Positions 44,060 through 54,959 of a stretch of DNA of 64,000 nt are shown piece after piece. The translations under genes and the position numbers were made by a program. A model generated the notes under the pieces. The model saw only the letters and a list, made by a program, of their open reading frames with translations. It had not been told where the DNA came from and did not search any database. This stretch comes from Rhizophagus irregularis (Eukaryota; Glomeromycota; Glomeromycetes; Glomerales; Glomeraceae). Position 1 is the first letter of the stretch; each line of letters starts with the position of its first letter. The stretch covers positions 604,001 to 668,000 of the forward strand of contig NC_089451.1 of NCBI RefSeq assembly GCF_026210795.1. The letters are read 5' to 3'.

Positions 44060-45490
44060 TTATTATTCCTCATTATCATCATAATTATCATCATTATTAT
44101 CACCGTCATTCATACTTAATACATCATCTATATCATAATCATAGTCACCTTTCTCAGCTTTCTTGTTATTACAACTATCATCAACTTCATCATCTTCCGC
44201 ATTATTTTCATCTGAATCATTCAATATATCTCTTAGAATATCGCCGATTTCACTAGTAATTGAATCATGCGATAAATTAACAAATTGATCAATCTATAGA
44301 CTTTTGATTACTACACGGCAATTGTTTTCGGGTATTGTTTCGCCACTTGTAGTTAATCTTTAAGTAGAAGCTGGCTCTTCATTATATTCCTCATTGTCAT
44401 CTTCTGCAAAAGCTTCTGCAATATGTATATTGAACTTATCATCACCAAGACGAGTATTCTTTTTTTGATCAATTCCATAAAATCCAAGTTCAGTTTTTGA
44501 ATTGGATTTCCAATACAAAATTAATTTGCACATAAATTCTAGTTTATCCACATTAAGATTTAAGCGATGTTTATGAAATAGCCATCCTAAAGTTGAAAAT
44601 CCACATTCGCAAGTTGCTGAGTTAGGACATATTGCAAATAGATAACTTGCAATTCTTGGTAGGACATCTGGTTCTGGTTCAGTATTAATATATTTCCACC
44701 AATTCACAGGATTATCTTTAGTAAAACCAATATCTAGGTCAAATAGCTCTTGTTCATTAATATATTTCTGTATTTGATCACATAAAGTTTCAGCTTCGTA
44801 ACAGTCAAAACCTAAATTTTCCTGATTAAAGCTGCACATTTGATAATTCTCATAAGAGCGCATTTTTTAAGTGGCGCATTTCTAAATCTGGGATCCATAA
44901 AAAAACAAGTAATATACTTATCATCATCGAACTCATCAAATCTTTCATTTATTACTTTGATACAATGACTTCAGAATGCAGGATTTAATGATTTGGGTAA
45001 CTTTTTTAATGTAACTGCAAGTCTTGCCAAGCTCAGGAAACAATCTGCAAGTGTAGTTCTTCTCGATTCTAATGAAAGTACTGCTTTTCTTAGAGGATCC
45101 AGAACAAATTCAAGAACTCGTAAATTTTGAAAAAAAATTTCTCGATTGAATAATCGGTTTTATTTTGTCATTTGTTAGCATTTTATTGTGATTGCTAGCC
45201 ATTTCTTCTAGTGCTGATTCCAAATTTATTACTGAATTTACGGATTCACTAGCAGTAGTCCAGCGTGTCTTGCAATATAATTTTAATCCTCCTTCACTAA
45301 TTCCTTTTTCTTTAATTATTTGAGCAAGTTTTGCATTAGCCTGATGAAAACTTCTAAAAAAGGTTGTCAAAATATTAACACATTTTAATAAACGTTCCCC
45401 AAACTTCTCTTTGATGATGTCGCATGCAATTAACAGTCACTGGACATTTCCAGCACAGCACCAATCACTAATTAAAAATTTTGTACTACA
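44060..45490 (-). pseudogene. hAT transposase remnant
   Basis: Minus-strand order: DIIKEKFGERLLKCVNILTT, FFRSFHQANAKLAQIIKEKG and LKLYCKTRWTTASESVNSVI (45430-45110). After a gap comes MRSYENYQMCSFNQENLGFD, then the hATC block ASYLFAICPNSATCECGFST and LGWLFHKHRLNLNVDKLEFM (44863-44480). Past a TAA at 44359 the same frame gives an acidic tail rich in Asp/Asn (GDYDYDIDDVLSMNDGDNND). The N-terminal BED and first catalytic Asp regions are missing at the junction with the Helitron remnant. No TIRs were found. Confidence 0.75.
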
Positions 45491-45559
45491 TAAATTAGCC
45501 TATCTTCATTTAGTTCGAAGTGATATAACAAATAGCAAATTGAAACAATAAACGTGATA

Positions 45560-45767
45560 ATGAAAATCTTAAAATTTGAATTCAGATAAATTAACAGAGT
45601 CAGCACTGGGATAGATTGTTAAATCACCAGATAATTGATCTAACACCATCAATATTTTTAGGCATCAAGATTGCTTTTCTGACCATATAATCCACATTTT
45701 CATAATTTTCAATCAAATGTGAATAAACAAAATTGATAAGTGCTGGTAAACCTTTTTTAGTCATCCC
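45560..45767 (-). pseudogene. Helitron helicase fragment e
   Basis: MTKKGLPALINFVYSHLIEN, VDYMVRKAILMPKNID and, shifted, LDQLSGDLTIYPSADSVNL. These match the PIF1-like helicase region following motif III in Helitron proteins. It is separated from fragment d only by the MITE at 45768-46012. Confidence 0.75.
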
Positions 45768-46012
45768 TAAGGTTACCTACCTAAACTTCTCCAAAATTCT
45801 ACGATTAGTTTCTCCAAAATTTTACTATAGTTTTATTATAGTTTTGGTAAGGTTTTGGCAGTTTCAGCATTTATAATAAGTTTTGGCAATTTTCACTTTT
45901 TTCCAGAGTTTTGCCAACTTTTTAATAAGACTTTCATATAGTTTCAGCAAAATTTCACCATTTTGGCATTTTGCCAACTTGCCAAAAAACACTTGTTTCT
46001 CCAGCAACCTTA
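45768..46012. mobile_element. TAAGGTTR hAT-like MITE, copy in Helitron
   Basis: Ends TAAGGTTACC and GCAACCTTA. Imperfect 8-bp flanks GTCATCCC (45760-45767) and GTCATCAT (46013-46020). The interior shares TTTTACTATAGTTTTATTAT and TTATAATAAGTTTTGGCA with the copy at 46719. Confidence 0.65.
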
Positions 46013-46718
46013 GTCATCATCAAATTCAAAGGAAGATTTATACTATTTTCTGTACCAGGAACAATGGAATAATTACCATCTCCAATATTCAAAAGAAATT
46101 TGGCAAATTTCTTTTGCTTTATGATCTCCTGTGGATCAAGATCTTGATAAAGTTTCATATTAATAAATAATTTCATAACTTTTAGGTGTTTTCATAAAAA
46201 AGAGCAAGTCAAGTATGATGAGACAATATCAGCTCAAAGGGAACGTGGTATGACTGGTAAAACCTGCCTAAAATCACCTTCAAATACGAAAACTTTTCCA
46301 CCTAAAGGCTTATTAATGCAAGTGATATCACGTAAAGTCCTATCCATAGCTTTAAATGCAAACTTCAGATGAAAAGCTTAGTTGCATTAATTAAACAAGC
46401 TTTTCTACTTTCACAGAAAATGTTGCAGGTTGAAAGTTCATTTAATTTCAGAGGAATTTTAAAACGTGAATGGGTTGTTCTCCTACTATCAATCAATTCT
46501 TGAAGAAGCTATAGCCAATATGATTTCTCCATAGAATTTAACAGTTGCCAGCAACATATTATACAAAAAAGTCTTACCGATACCACCAGAACTATCAACA
46601 AAGAAGCAGTTACATGTATTATTAATAGAAGATAAAACAGCATCATAAATAGTTTGCTGGTCTTTATTCAGCAAAGGAACATTCTGATTTAATGCACTTT
46701 GCAATAGTGTAACATCAT
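46013..46718 (-). pseudogene. Helitron helicase fragment d (PIF1-like, Walker A)
   Basis: PLLNKDQQTIYDAVLSSINN, then a Walker A variant VDSSGGIGKTFLYNMLLATV (normally GPGGTGKT), then LIDSRRTTHSRFKIPLKLNE, and FAKFLLNIGDGNYSIVPGTE. PIF1-family helicase in Helitrons unwinds DNA during rolling-circle transposition. Stops and frame changes occur between blocks. Confidence 0.85.
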
Positions 46719-46962
46719 TAAGGTTGCTTGTCTAAACCTCTTCAAAATCCTATGATTAGTTTCATCAAAATTTTACTATAGATTTATTATAGTTTTGGCA
46801 GAGTTTCGGCAGTTTTAGCATTTATAATAAGTTTTGGCAGTTTCGTCTTTCTCCAAAGTTTCGCCAGTTTTTTAATATAACTTTAATATAGTTTCAGCAG
46901 AATTTCGCTTTTCGGCGAAATGCCATCTTGCCTAAACCCCTAGGTTTCGGCAAGCAACTTTA
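46719..46962. mobile_element. TAAGGTTGCTTG hAT-like MITE in Helitron helicase
   Basis: Ends TAAGGTTGCTTG and CGGCAAGCAACTTTA. The 8-bp flanks AACATCAT and AACATTAT differ at one position. It lies exactly between contiguous parts of the Helitron protein. Confidence 0.75.
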
Positions 46963-47670
46963 AACATTATATGATATTTCTTCTTAAATCAGTTGATTTA
47001 ATACATCAGGACCATCAAGAAATCCAGATCCTTCCAAAAAAAGAGGTATATCAGGAAAATCTTTTAGAGATTTTACATTCAACTGCAAGTAAGATTCCAA
47101 TTGTCTCAATGCTTCCTGTTCAACTGCATCATTTACATCACTATAAAAATCACGATTCTGATATAAAATATCTTTACAAAGAGCAACTTTATGATTATTT
47201 CACAGAATTTTAGGTGCAGCAAGTGACAAAAGATAAGAATGGTCACAAAAAGGAAATGTAATTGTTAATCCATTCTCATACAACATGCTTTTCTCAAACA
47301 GACATCCCATTCGGTATTATCTTGAAGAAGGCCCAAACGAATATAGGCTTCCTTAAAACTTCCACATATATGACCTTCAACTGTCTTCAAGTCATCAAAA
47401 TTAGAAGCACCTCCTACATGAGCAAGCAATATTCGCAAATAATAATATTCACCTTCTGAAGGTTGCACCATGTACAGTCTTCCAATCCACTTGTAATAGT
47501 TTTTCGTATATTCTACAGTACTTATGATCGGTTGAATTCCAAGTATAATAAAGTGGAAAGTCAACATATCTGTAATTATGAGCAGCAGGATTCTTAGCAT
47601 TTTCTTGAAACTAAGCAACTAAAGTAATTACATGTAAGTCAGCATAATCTAAAACTTGCTGCAATTTTAT
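46963..47670 (-). pseudogene. Helitron protein fragment c
   Basis: DYADLHVITLVA, a stop, FQENAKNPAAHNYRYVDFPL, IGRLYMVQPSEGEYYYLRIL, LAHVGGASNFDDLKTVEGHI and AYIRLGLLQDNTEWDVCLRK, then CKDILYQNRDFYSDVNDAVE. This is the linker between the HUH/Helitron-like N region and the PIF1 helicase. The order and strand continue fragment b. Confidence 0.85.
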
Positions 47671-48342
47671 CAGCAAGTTTTAAAAGTGTTACTTTACATA
47701 ATTATAGTGTTAATTAACATTAAGGAGTTGTTTAATATGATATATCTTATCATTTAATACTGTATACTGTAATGATTAACACTGAATGCTGTTATATATG
47801 TATAATTTTACAAGTTTTTTTATGTTGTTTGATATCCAATATGATATGCAATGTAGTTTAATACCATCAATCAATCTAAACAAATATAAAATATTGTTTC
47901 ATTAAAATTTAGTATAAAAATATACTAGTTGTTATCGCTATTTATTAACACTATACATATTTTTTAACACAAAATGTAGTTTAACATATTGTTAATATTG
48001 TTAAATGCCAATAAGCAATATATATAAATATGAAGTTAGTTATACTGCAATTTAGTATAGAAATACACCCATTTTTATTAGTGTTTTTTAATATTATACA
48101 TATTTGTTAATACTAAGTGTAGTTTATTGTGTTGTTCAATATTAATAATTAATGTATATAAATACATATGAAACCTTATTACTGAAGACTCCCTCTTTTT
48201 ATCACTATAAAACAGGCAGAGGGAGTAGCAATAGCTCTCTCCCTATAAGTACTTTATAACCTTTACCTATTTATAGAGAAGGGGCTTTTTGTAAAGTATT
48301 AAAGTTAATAGATATATATATATGTATATATAAATACATATA

Positions 48343-48524
48343 CAGTCAAAGCTCGTTATAGTGAATCTCGTTATAGTGAACATTAAGTAAAATCATGTTA
48401 TAGTGACCTATTGATTTTTTTCCTTATAATTAATTTCTCTCAATATAGTGAATTTTCTTAATAAATCTCGTTATAGTGAAATTACATAGTGGAACGGAAA
48501 GTTCACTATAACGAGCTTTGACTG
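48343..48524. mobile_element. Pogo/mariner-like MITE, 182 bp
   Basis: Perfect 23-bp terminal inverted repeats starting CAGTCAAAGCTCGTTATAGT. TA lies outside both ends (48341-48342, 48525-48526). CTCGTTATAGTGAA repeats inside near both ends. Perfect TIRs suggest recent insertion. Confidence 0.9.
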
Positions 48525-48689
48525 TATACATCTATTAAAAAGTTATAAAAGAAAATTTCGAATTTCGGGAAAAGGCTCTGTTTATATATTTTTTATACAT
48601 CACATGTATTACGTGATACTGAATTAATAATTACTGCAGCTTCAACTGCGCCTGCTATGGTATAGAGCTTTTTTTAGCAAAGCTTATTT

Positions 48690-48892
48690 TTTTTTTCTCT
48701 TATGACCTTTATTTTTCCTTTCCTCTTTCGCTTCTCTTTCCCTTCTCCTTTCTTCTTACCCTTCCTCTTCCCCTTTCCCTTTCATTCTACCCTTTCCCTT
48801 TGCTCTCCCATTACCCTTTCATTTTCCTATTTCCCATTTTGTTTTCCCATTCTTTTTCGCTTTCCCCTTTTCTTTTCGTTCTCACCTTTTCC
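48690..48892 (+). repeat. Pyrimidine-rich tract preceding array block 2
   Basis: About 200 bp composed almost wholly of C and T (CTTTCC, TTCCCTT repeats), directly upstream of the first donor-like GTAAGTTTTG at 48898. It could be a promoter-like or splicing-relevant element. Confidence 0.6.
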
Positions 48893-48897
48893 AAATG

Positions 48898-50507
48898 GTA
48901 AGTTTTGAAGCGTTCGCCTCAAAACTTTTTTATAAAATTTAATTTTCTTTTTTATGTGGGAATGTTTTTAATGTTTCTTTGTTTTTTTTTTGTAGGACAT
49001 TCGTTATTATACCTTTAGAGCGAAATTGTAAATTTCAATGCAAAAGTTTTGAACCTTTTTTTTTTTAAGATTATTTTTTTTTAATTAGGAAACATTACTA
49101 ACGTTTCCTATATTTTTTTTTGTGTAGGATCTTTAGCTTGTTTTCAGTTCAAAATATTAAAAACTTTAAATTAATTTTTTTTTTATTTTAGGAAACTAAT
49201 ATTATTTAATAGTAACTAAAGATGGCGGTCTGATAGTCTAAACAAATCTTTCTGATGAAAGTTATTTCTTCACATGAAAACTGTCAGAATGATTTGTGAA
49301 GAATATTTATATACTACTGTTTTCTGGATTTCTGAACACATTTCCTATAATTTTTTTAAGGACTCTGTGTATTCAACTTAAAAAACAAAAGAGTAAGTTT
49401 CGAGACGTACGTCTTAAAACTTTTTAAAATTTTTTTTTTTCTTTTTAGGAAACATTACTAACATTTTCTATACTTTCTTTTTTATAGATGTTTGACTTTG
49501 GATCTTGGAAATGGTGGTGGATATGATAAGCTTTGAAGAGTTCACTTTCTCTTCAAAACTTAAAATCAATTTTTTAAAAAAAAAATTTTATTAGGAAACG
49601 TTTTCTAACGTCTCCTTTATCCTTTTTGTTGTAGGATTGGAATGTTCAGAATGGATGAACAGTTTGGTAAATTTCATTTCGTTATGAAACTTAAATAATA
49701 AATTTTAAAAATTTTTTTTTTTATTAGGAAATGTTCTAACTGAATGTCTCCTTTATTTTTTGTAGGTTCGAATATCTGGTATTGGATACGATAAGTTTCG
49801 TACTTTTTGTTACGAAACTTCTGTTGTTTTTTTTTTCTTTTTTTTAGATTAGAAAATGTTTACTAATATTTCCTTTTTCTTTATTTTATTTAGGTATATA
49901 ATAGAATCCGTTCTAATTTCGAAACCAGGATCCTGGATGGTAAGTTTCAAAGAGTTTCACTTCAAAACTTTAAAATCAATTTTTTTTAATTTTATTTAAA
50001 CTTTTTATTAGAAACCGTTCTAACTGAACGTCTCCTTTATTTTTTGTAGATTCGAGAATATCCGTATTGAATATGGGTTCTGAAACGGTAAGTTTCATAT
50101 GTTTCATTATGAAACTTCTGTTATTTTTTTATTTTTTTAATTAGGAAATGTTTACTAACATTTCCTTTTCTTTTTCTTTTATTTAGACTTCAGAATATTT
50201 TTGATTCTGGATGGTTATGGGTAAGTTACACAAATGTTGTAAAACTTATCATATATATTTTTTTAATAAAAACGTTTTCTAACATTTTCTTTTCATTCTT
50301 TTAGGTTCCAGGAGTTCAAGTTACTGGGAATTTGTAATTGGTAAGTTTTATTTATCATGGAACTTTCTTTTGATTTTTTTAGGAAATTTTTATTAACATT
50401 CTTTTCTCTTATTTTATAGGTACCGTCCGGTGTTTGATTTTGTGAAAACAGCAGGTTTTGTAACAACTTTCGTTGCAAAACTTATTTTTTCAAATTTTTT
50501 ATTTTAG
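48898..50507 (+). repeat. Intron-like tandem array, block 2 (about ten modules)
   Basis: Intron-like units: 48898-48995, 49028-49127, 49393-49487, 49526-49634, 49667-49765, 49791-49893, 49940-50049, 50088-50184, 50221-50304, 50341-50419, and a weaker one ending at 50507. Each starts GTAAGTTT-like (two have AT instead of GT). Each forms a short hairpin directly after the donor (TTTCGTA..TACGAAA, TTTCATA..TATGAAA, TTTGAAGAG..CTCTTCAAA). An AGGAAACNTT..CTAAC..GTTTCC block with a branch-point-like ACTAAC follows, then a T-rich tract and TAG. Exon-like segments between them are 25-46 nt. Confidence 0.75.
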
Positions 50508-50970
50508 TAACTTAGCAAAAATGGACCAGTTTTGGAGTGTGTGAAGGAGTTAAAGAGAAAAAAAGGAATAGAGAACTAAAGTGGATGAAAAGATGTCTGG
50601 GCGATACAAAATTATCGGAGATACGCAAAATGTATAGCTATTCAGCGTACTTATAATTTTATTTTACAGTTTTACGTTAGACATTAGATAGAAATTAAAA
50701 TATTTAAATAATACAAATTTATTTAGTATTAATAAAATAATAAAACAATACATTTATTTTCGCGTTAATATATACATTGTTTATCAAATTTATTAATAAA
50801 AAATTATATTGTACAATATAAATAAACTAACACATGATACGCGTTAGTTAACATTAATTTGCCATTTTTTTACACGTATTTTAATAGTGTCGGTCATTAT
50901 AGGGTTAGTTTTTCTATGTTTTTAAGATGTTAAACAACACTAGTGTCAATTGGTATTAATTAACACTAGT
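50508..50970. other. Non-coding right part of the 3.3-kb insertion
   Basis: A purine-rich stretch (AAGGAGTTAAAGAGAAAAAA) follows the last acceptor-like TTTTAG, then AT-rich DNA with GTTAACATTAA-type motifs up to the element's right end. This could be the terminal exon of a transcript from the array. Confidence 0.35.
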
Positions 50971-50980
50971 ATACACCACC

Positions 50981-52306
50981 CAAAATTTTACTGATGTTAT
51001 CATCATTATGGAAAGTAATAAGCTGCTTCTTAGGAAAATGAATCGCCAATCTTTAAACACTTGGAGAATGGCCATGCATCCTGTAATGAAAAATTCTCCA
51101 AATCGCTTCTGAAGACGAAATGTATCTTATGTCAAGATACATCTTTATCTCATCAACAGGTTCTTTAATAGGTGATCGCAATTCACTAGCACTTTCAGGT
51201 CATAAAAATGTAATAATAGCTTTATCGTAACTTTTGTATATGTATTTATACAAATATTTAATAGCCAAAACTGAATTACAGATTTCAACATTGATATGAG
51301 CATCATATTTTTCTACCAATTCAACATTGTGAGGAACCACTCATTGGTTATCTAAATGGACGTCATGTCTAACTTCAACAAAAGAACCATTGTCACGTCT
51401 ACGGTAAAGAGGATATCTGTCACAATTGTCCTGTATGAAGGATTAAAAAGATTTCAGATAATGCTTCTGGCAGAAACCATCCTTCATACACAGAGCTGAA
51501 AGATTAAGTACACCATACTGACTATGCATCATAGACGATATAACGGTCACAGTGAACATTAGGATCAGGGATTTCTACGGAAACAATTGCATTATAATCT
51601 TCTGCAGAATGAAGTTTTGAATCTTGCAAAAGAATTAGGAGAATATGAGCATATAGTAAGTCACATTTCTAAAATTTGATTACGTAAACAAATGTGACAA
51701 CTTTACTGAGGCAGTGTTTTTCACATAAATCCTTTAACAATTCTTGTAGTTTTATATGAAAAACATGTGCCATCAAATCAGGTCTATCTTGATATGGCAA
51801 CAATTTTCTTGTAATCTCTTGCCACTTAGAATTACATATGAAGGTGACAAAAAGGTCAGGCTTTTCAAAGTGACTCACGATAATCATAACATCTTGATAG
51901 AATTAGTATATCTGATATGAATCACCAATAAACGTTAAAGGAAGAAATATCTAACATCCAACATTCTGTCCAATATTTCCAGCATCTCTATTATCAGCAT
52001 CTTTATCATCAACATGTATGGTATCAGCAACTCCTTTATATAAATCTAAGCAAAGGGATGATTAATTAAATCTGAAATAATTCAAATGATACTATTCTAT
52101 CTTTAAATACTGGTCTACAACATACTGTTAATACAAACGGCCAGCATGTTGTAAGCAATTACCAGGTCTAATCTGTAACCTGTAAGAATAAAATTGCATA
52201 GAAGTCACTGTATCTCTTAAAGCATTTATTTGAGCATTATCTGCAAGCACTATATCAATATGCCATCCATCATTACCATTTAGAAATAGTAGCACGTATT
52301 GAAGAA
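50981..52306 (-). pseudogene. Helitron protein fragment b (Helitron_like_N region)
   Basis: Minus-strand order: VLLFLNGNDGWHIDIVLADN, TSMQFYSYRLQIRPGNCLQH, QYVVDQYLKIE, GVADTIHVDDKDADNRD, HFEKPDLFVTFICNSKWQEI, FHIKLQELLKDLCEKHCLSK, VEKYDAHINVEICNSVLAIK, YLYKYIYKSYDKAII and MYLDIRYISSSEAIWRIFHY. This is the classic Helitron N-terminal domain preceding and overlapping the HUH replicase; the HUH residues themselves are not clearly legible. Many stops and frame changes occur. Retroelement F separates it from fragment a. Confidence 0.85.
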
Positions 52307-52551
52307 AATTATTATTATTTTTTTTTTTTTAAACCTTTATTATAGATGCGATCATGTCCTATTATAATCATGCTTACTTACATATATAAACTTACAAAAT
52401 ATAAGATAAAAAAAAAATACATATAAGAATTAAGCATTATGAAACAAGACTACTTTTCAAAAAGAACAAGTCGACCTGTCACCTAAACGATCACATCATT
52501 ATTAAAAACTATGATGCGACCTCAAATTCAAAGGTGACTGTCATGATCTAC

Positions 52552-54577
52552 CTAAAAATTTGCCCAATGACTGCCTCGATGGAATGCCAAATCATTCCAT
52601 TTATTCCAATTACTTTCTAACATCTTACAGCCAACATTTTTAACACCCACTTCAGTGCGATTACTATGTGACTTAGCTTTTTTATCTTTACCGCTAATAC
52701 CGCACTGCTTTTCTTCCTTTACTACACGTTATAAATAACGTGCATGTATGATTCTTTCTTTATTAAAAAGCTGTATGTACATACTATTGGATACAGAATG
52801 ATGAAATAAACGAAAACAATTTTCTAAATAATTTGATAAAACTACTGGGGAAGTCTATATATTTTTCTTTCAAATAAAATTTGCCATATGTAAATATAAT
52901 TAAATATGGAATGATGTGAAACTAAAAATAAATTCGATAGACAAACTGTCTATATATTTTTCTTTCTAACCAAATAGCCTTATGTAAATATTATCAGATA
53001 AGGAATGATCTAAAATCCTAAAATAATTATTCATTTTTTCCCTTTTGATAATTTATTTCTTAATAATTAGCCATCCCACAAAAGAAAATAGAAAAACAAA
53101 ACAAGAATAACTAATCATATACTTATGTCCCCTTAATACAACATACCTTGCTCTAATTTACGAGCTTTAATTGCATACTGATAAGGTTGCTTGCCAAAAC
53201 CTCTCCAAAATCCTGCGATAAATTTCGGCAAGATTTTACTATATGTTTACTATAGTTTCGGCAGGGTTTTGGCAGTTTCGGCAAATGGGGGTTTCGGCAT
53301 TTCGGCAAAGTTTTGGCAGGATTTTTAATATGATTTAATATAGTTTTGGCATTTTCCGTATAGGTTTTGGCAGTTATTAAGAAGGTTTCGGCAAGCAACC
53401 TTACATACTGATTAACCACGTAGTCATGAGTAACCCCACGTTCACGTCTTGCTCTTCTAACCCCATTACAATATGTCGTTAAAAGACTTTTATCTCTAAT
53501 ACTATTCAAACCCCGATGAAATTCTGACCTTGTAATAGGTTTTCATCTATTGAGTATTTCTTGCCAAGGAGCGACATTATCCTGTCCACTAATTTCCATT
53601 TTTTGAAGGTTCGTAACAATATTATCTATTGTAACACTTTGACCAGCACTACTCGGCTGTTCTGCTAACTTAGCATCGTTTCGTTCAAAAGAAGTGTCTT
53701 TTTTCTTTCTTAATTCAAAAAAATGCTTTTTGTTAAAAGAATAGTTCATAAAAATATCATCTATTAACATTTTGTATCCAACTTTACTCGTAACTTGATC
53801 TACCAGAAACTCCATTTCTTTTTCTGATATGTACTGTTTCTTAAGGATATCACCTCTACGTTTCAACTTATGTTTGGAAATGAGTACTTTTGATTCAATT
53901 CCATTATTTGTAACCTGCCATTTATTCTTATTACTCTTGAGGTTGTTTTTAAACCTCTTTTTATACTTCTCTTGTTCTTTCGGTGTCTTAAATTGCTTGT
54001 TTATCCGTGAATTTGAATACGTAACTGCATATTTACGTGCTCCACCATCCATTGAAACTTTTTTTGTATAAGACACGCCTACGCGTTTACTTATTACTTG
54101 TTTAATTTTACTAAAATCCTTAAACACATTTTGCGGCGGAGGTGTAGGAGTTACTATCACCTCTGAACGACAATTTTGACAAACTTTTCTATTTCTTGAC
54201 ATCACGTAAGCACAGACGTTACTACAAAACAAGCATGGGATATAGAACCCCAAATACCATGTTCGTTTACCATGACTAAATTTAATATAAGTTGTAGTTT
54301 GCCTGTTCTTTTCTTGTTTCATTAATCTATTTTCAATAACTACAAGTTTATCCAATAATAATTGACGTATTCTTAAAAAATACTTGTTTCTAGTTTCTAT
54401 GTCAATAGGTAACCCACAAAATACACTTGTCAAGTATTTTGAAATCCTGTATTTAGTATTCATCATAGGCCGATCTGAATTAATCAAATAAGGCTTATCA
54501 TATTTCTTTATTATATATCTATTGTTGGTAACAATCGTTAACATATCTTTCTCTTTCTGTAAAAAATCCACATGCAA
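52552..54577 (-). pseudogene. Zinc-ribbon-like protein carried by retroelement F
   Basis: The first 344 codons are open (54577-53543). TKYRISKYLTSVFCGLPIDI is followed by a Cys pair array (C115xxC118..C122..C133xxC136: IPCLFCSNVC, KVCQNC), then a long Lys-rich region and a coiled Glu/Lys section. After TGA at 53543-53545 the same frame continues GLNSIRDKSLLTTYCNGVRR to VNQY, where a MITE intervenes, then AIKARKLEQ. A GTATGT..CCCCAG intron (53146-52845) leads in frame to VLSNYLENCFRLFHHSVSNS. Another stop (TAA) precedes GISGKDKKAKSHSNRTEVGV and NWNKWNDLAFHRGSHWANF. The family is unrecognised and no function is assigned. Confidence 0.55.
53182..53403. mobile_element. TAAGGTTGCTTGCC hAT-like MITE, best-preserved copy
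   Basis: Left end TAAGGTTGCTTGCCAAAACC; right end matches as the reverse complement of TAAGGTTGCTTGCCGAAACC. The perfect 8-bp duplication CATACTGA lies at 53174-53181 and 53404-53411, which is hAT-type. The interior is made of GGTTTCGGCA/GTTTTGGCAG repeats. It interrupts the element F gene. Confidence 0.9.
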
Positions 54578-54959
54578 AAGGATATAGGACTTTCCTTTTC
54601 TGGTGGAATATATTGTATCAGCCCCATGTACCGTTTCACTTTTTCTGGACAGAAAAAAGTATAGCCGATAAAAATTTCTTTATTCAGAATCTTTTATCTG
54701 ATTGGTGCGCCGTATTTACGCCTTCTTTTAAAAAAATTTCGCAAGAAAACAAAACTTTTATGTCTTTAAAGGACTATTAAGCCCTTGTGAACTTGTTCGA
54801 ACTGAAAAGAGTGATAATAAAAAGTGTGTTGTTTAAACCAAGAAACACTTTTATTTTAATACTGAAGTGCTATTTTTCTAGTAATTTAACGAGAAAAAAG
54901 CGTAATATTTCTTGTGTGAAAAATGGACGTGAACGGTACAGGAAAGAGTTTTTTTTTTT

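Larger units (their letters stand above)
47671..50980. mobile_element. Insertion of about 3.3 kb in the Helitron, carrying intron-like array block 2
   Basis: Helitron reading resumes in frame when this segment is removed: NISKIL (50981 side) joins QQVLDYADLHV (47670 side). The ends resemble one another in inverted orientation: TAGTGTTAATTAACATTAAG near 47704 and TAGTGTTAATTAATACCA near 50970 on the minus strand, both followed by GTTGTTTAA. Short AACACTA/TTAACA motifs continue inward on both sides. The exact termini and duplication are uncertain (CAATTTTA versus CAAAATTTTA). It contains a MITE, a pyrimidine tract and the array; no transposase was recognised. Confidence 0.6.
52307..54959 (-). 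mobile_element. Retroposed element F with poly(A) tail and unrelated ORF
   Basis: The 11-bp duplication GTATTGAAGAA lies at 52296-52306 and 54960-54970. The minus-strand 5' end is A11 followed by CTCTTTCCTGTACCG, sharing the CTCTTTCCTG leader of retroelements B-E. The 3' end is AATAAAGGTTT then about 14 A and (ATA)n. Removal restores the Helitron frame (SSYNLLQY to VLLFLNGNDG). This is a target-primed retroposition event. It carries a zinc-binding protein gene, not an ORF1 or reverse transcriptase. Confidence 0.85.

Noticed and set aside
48702-48908. 68-codon Phe/Pro/Ser-rich frame
   Set aside because: Translation of the pyrimidine tract, not a protein.
53153-53403. Extension of the element F protein through the MITE
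   Set aside because: The frame happens to stay open through the 222-bp MITE, but the sequence is the repeat itself.
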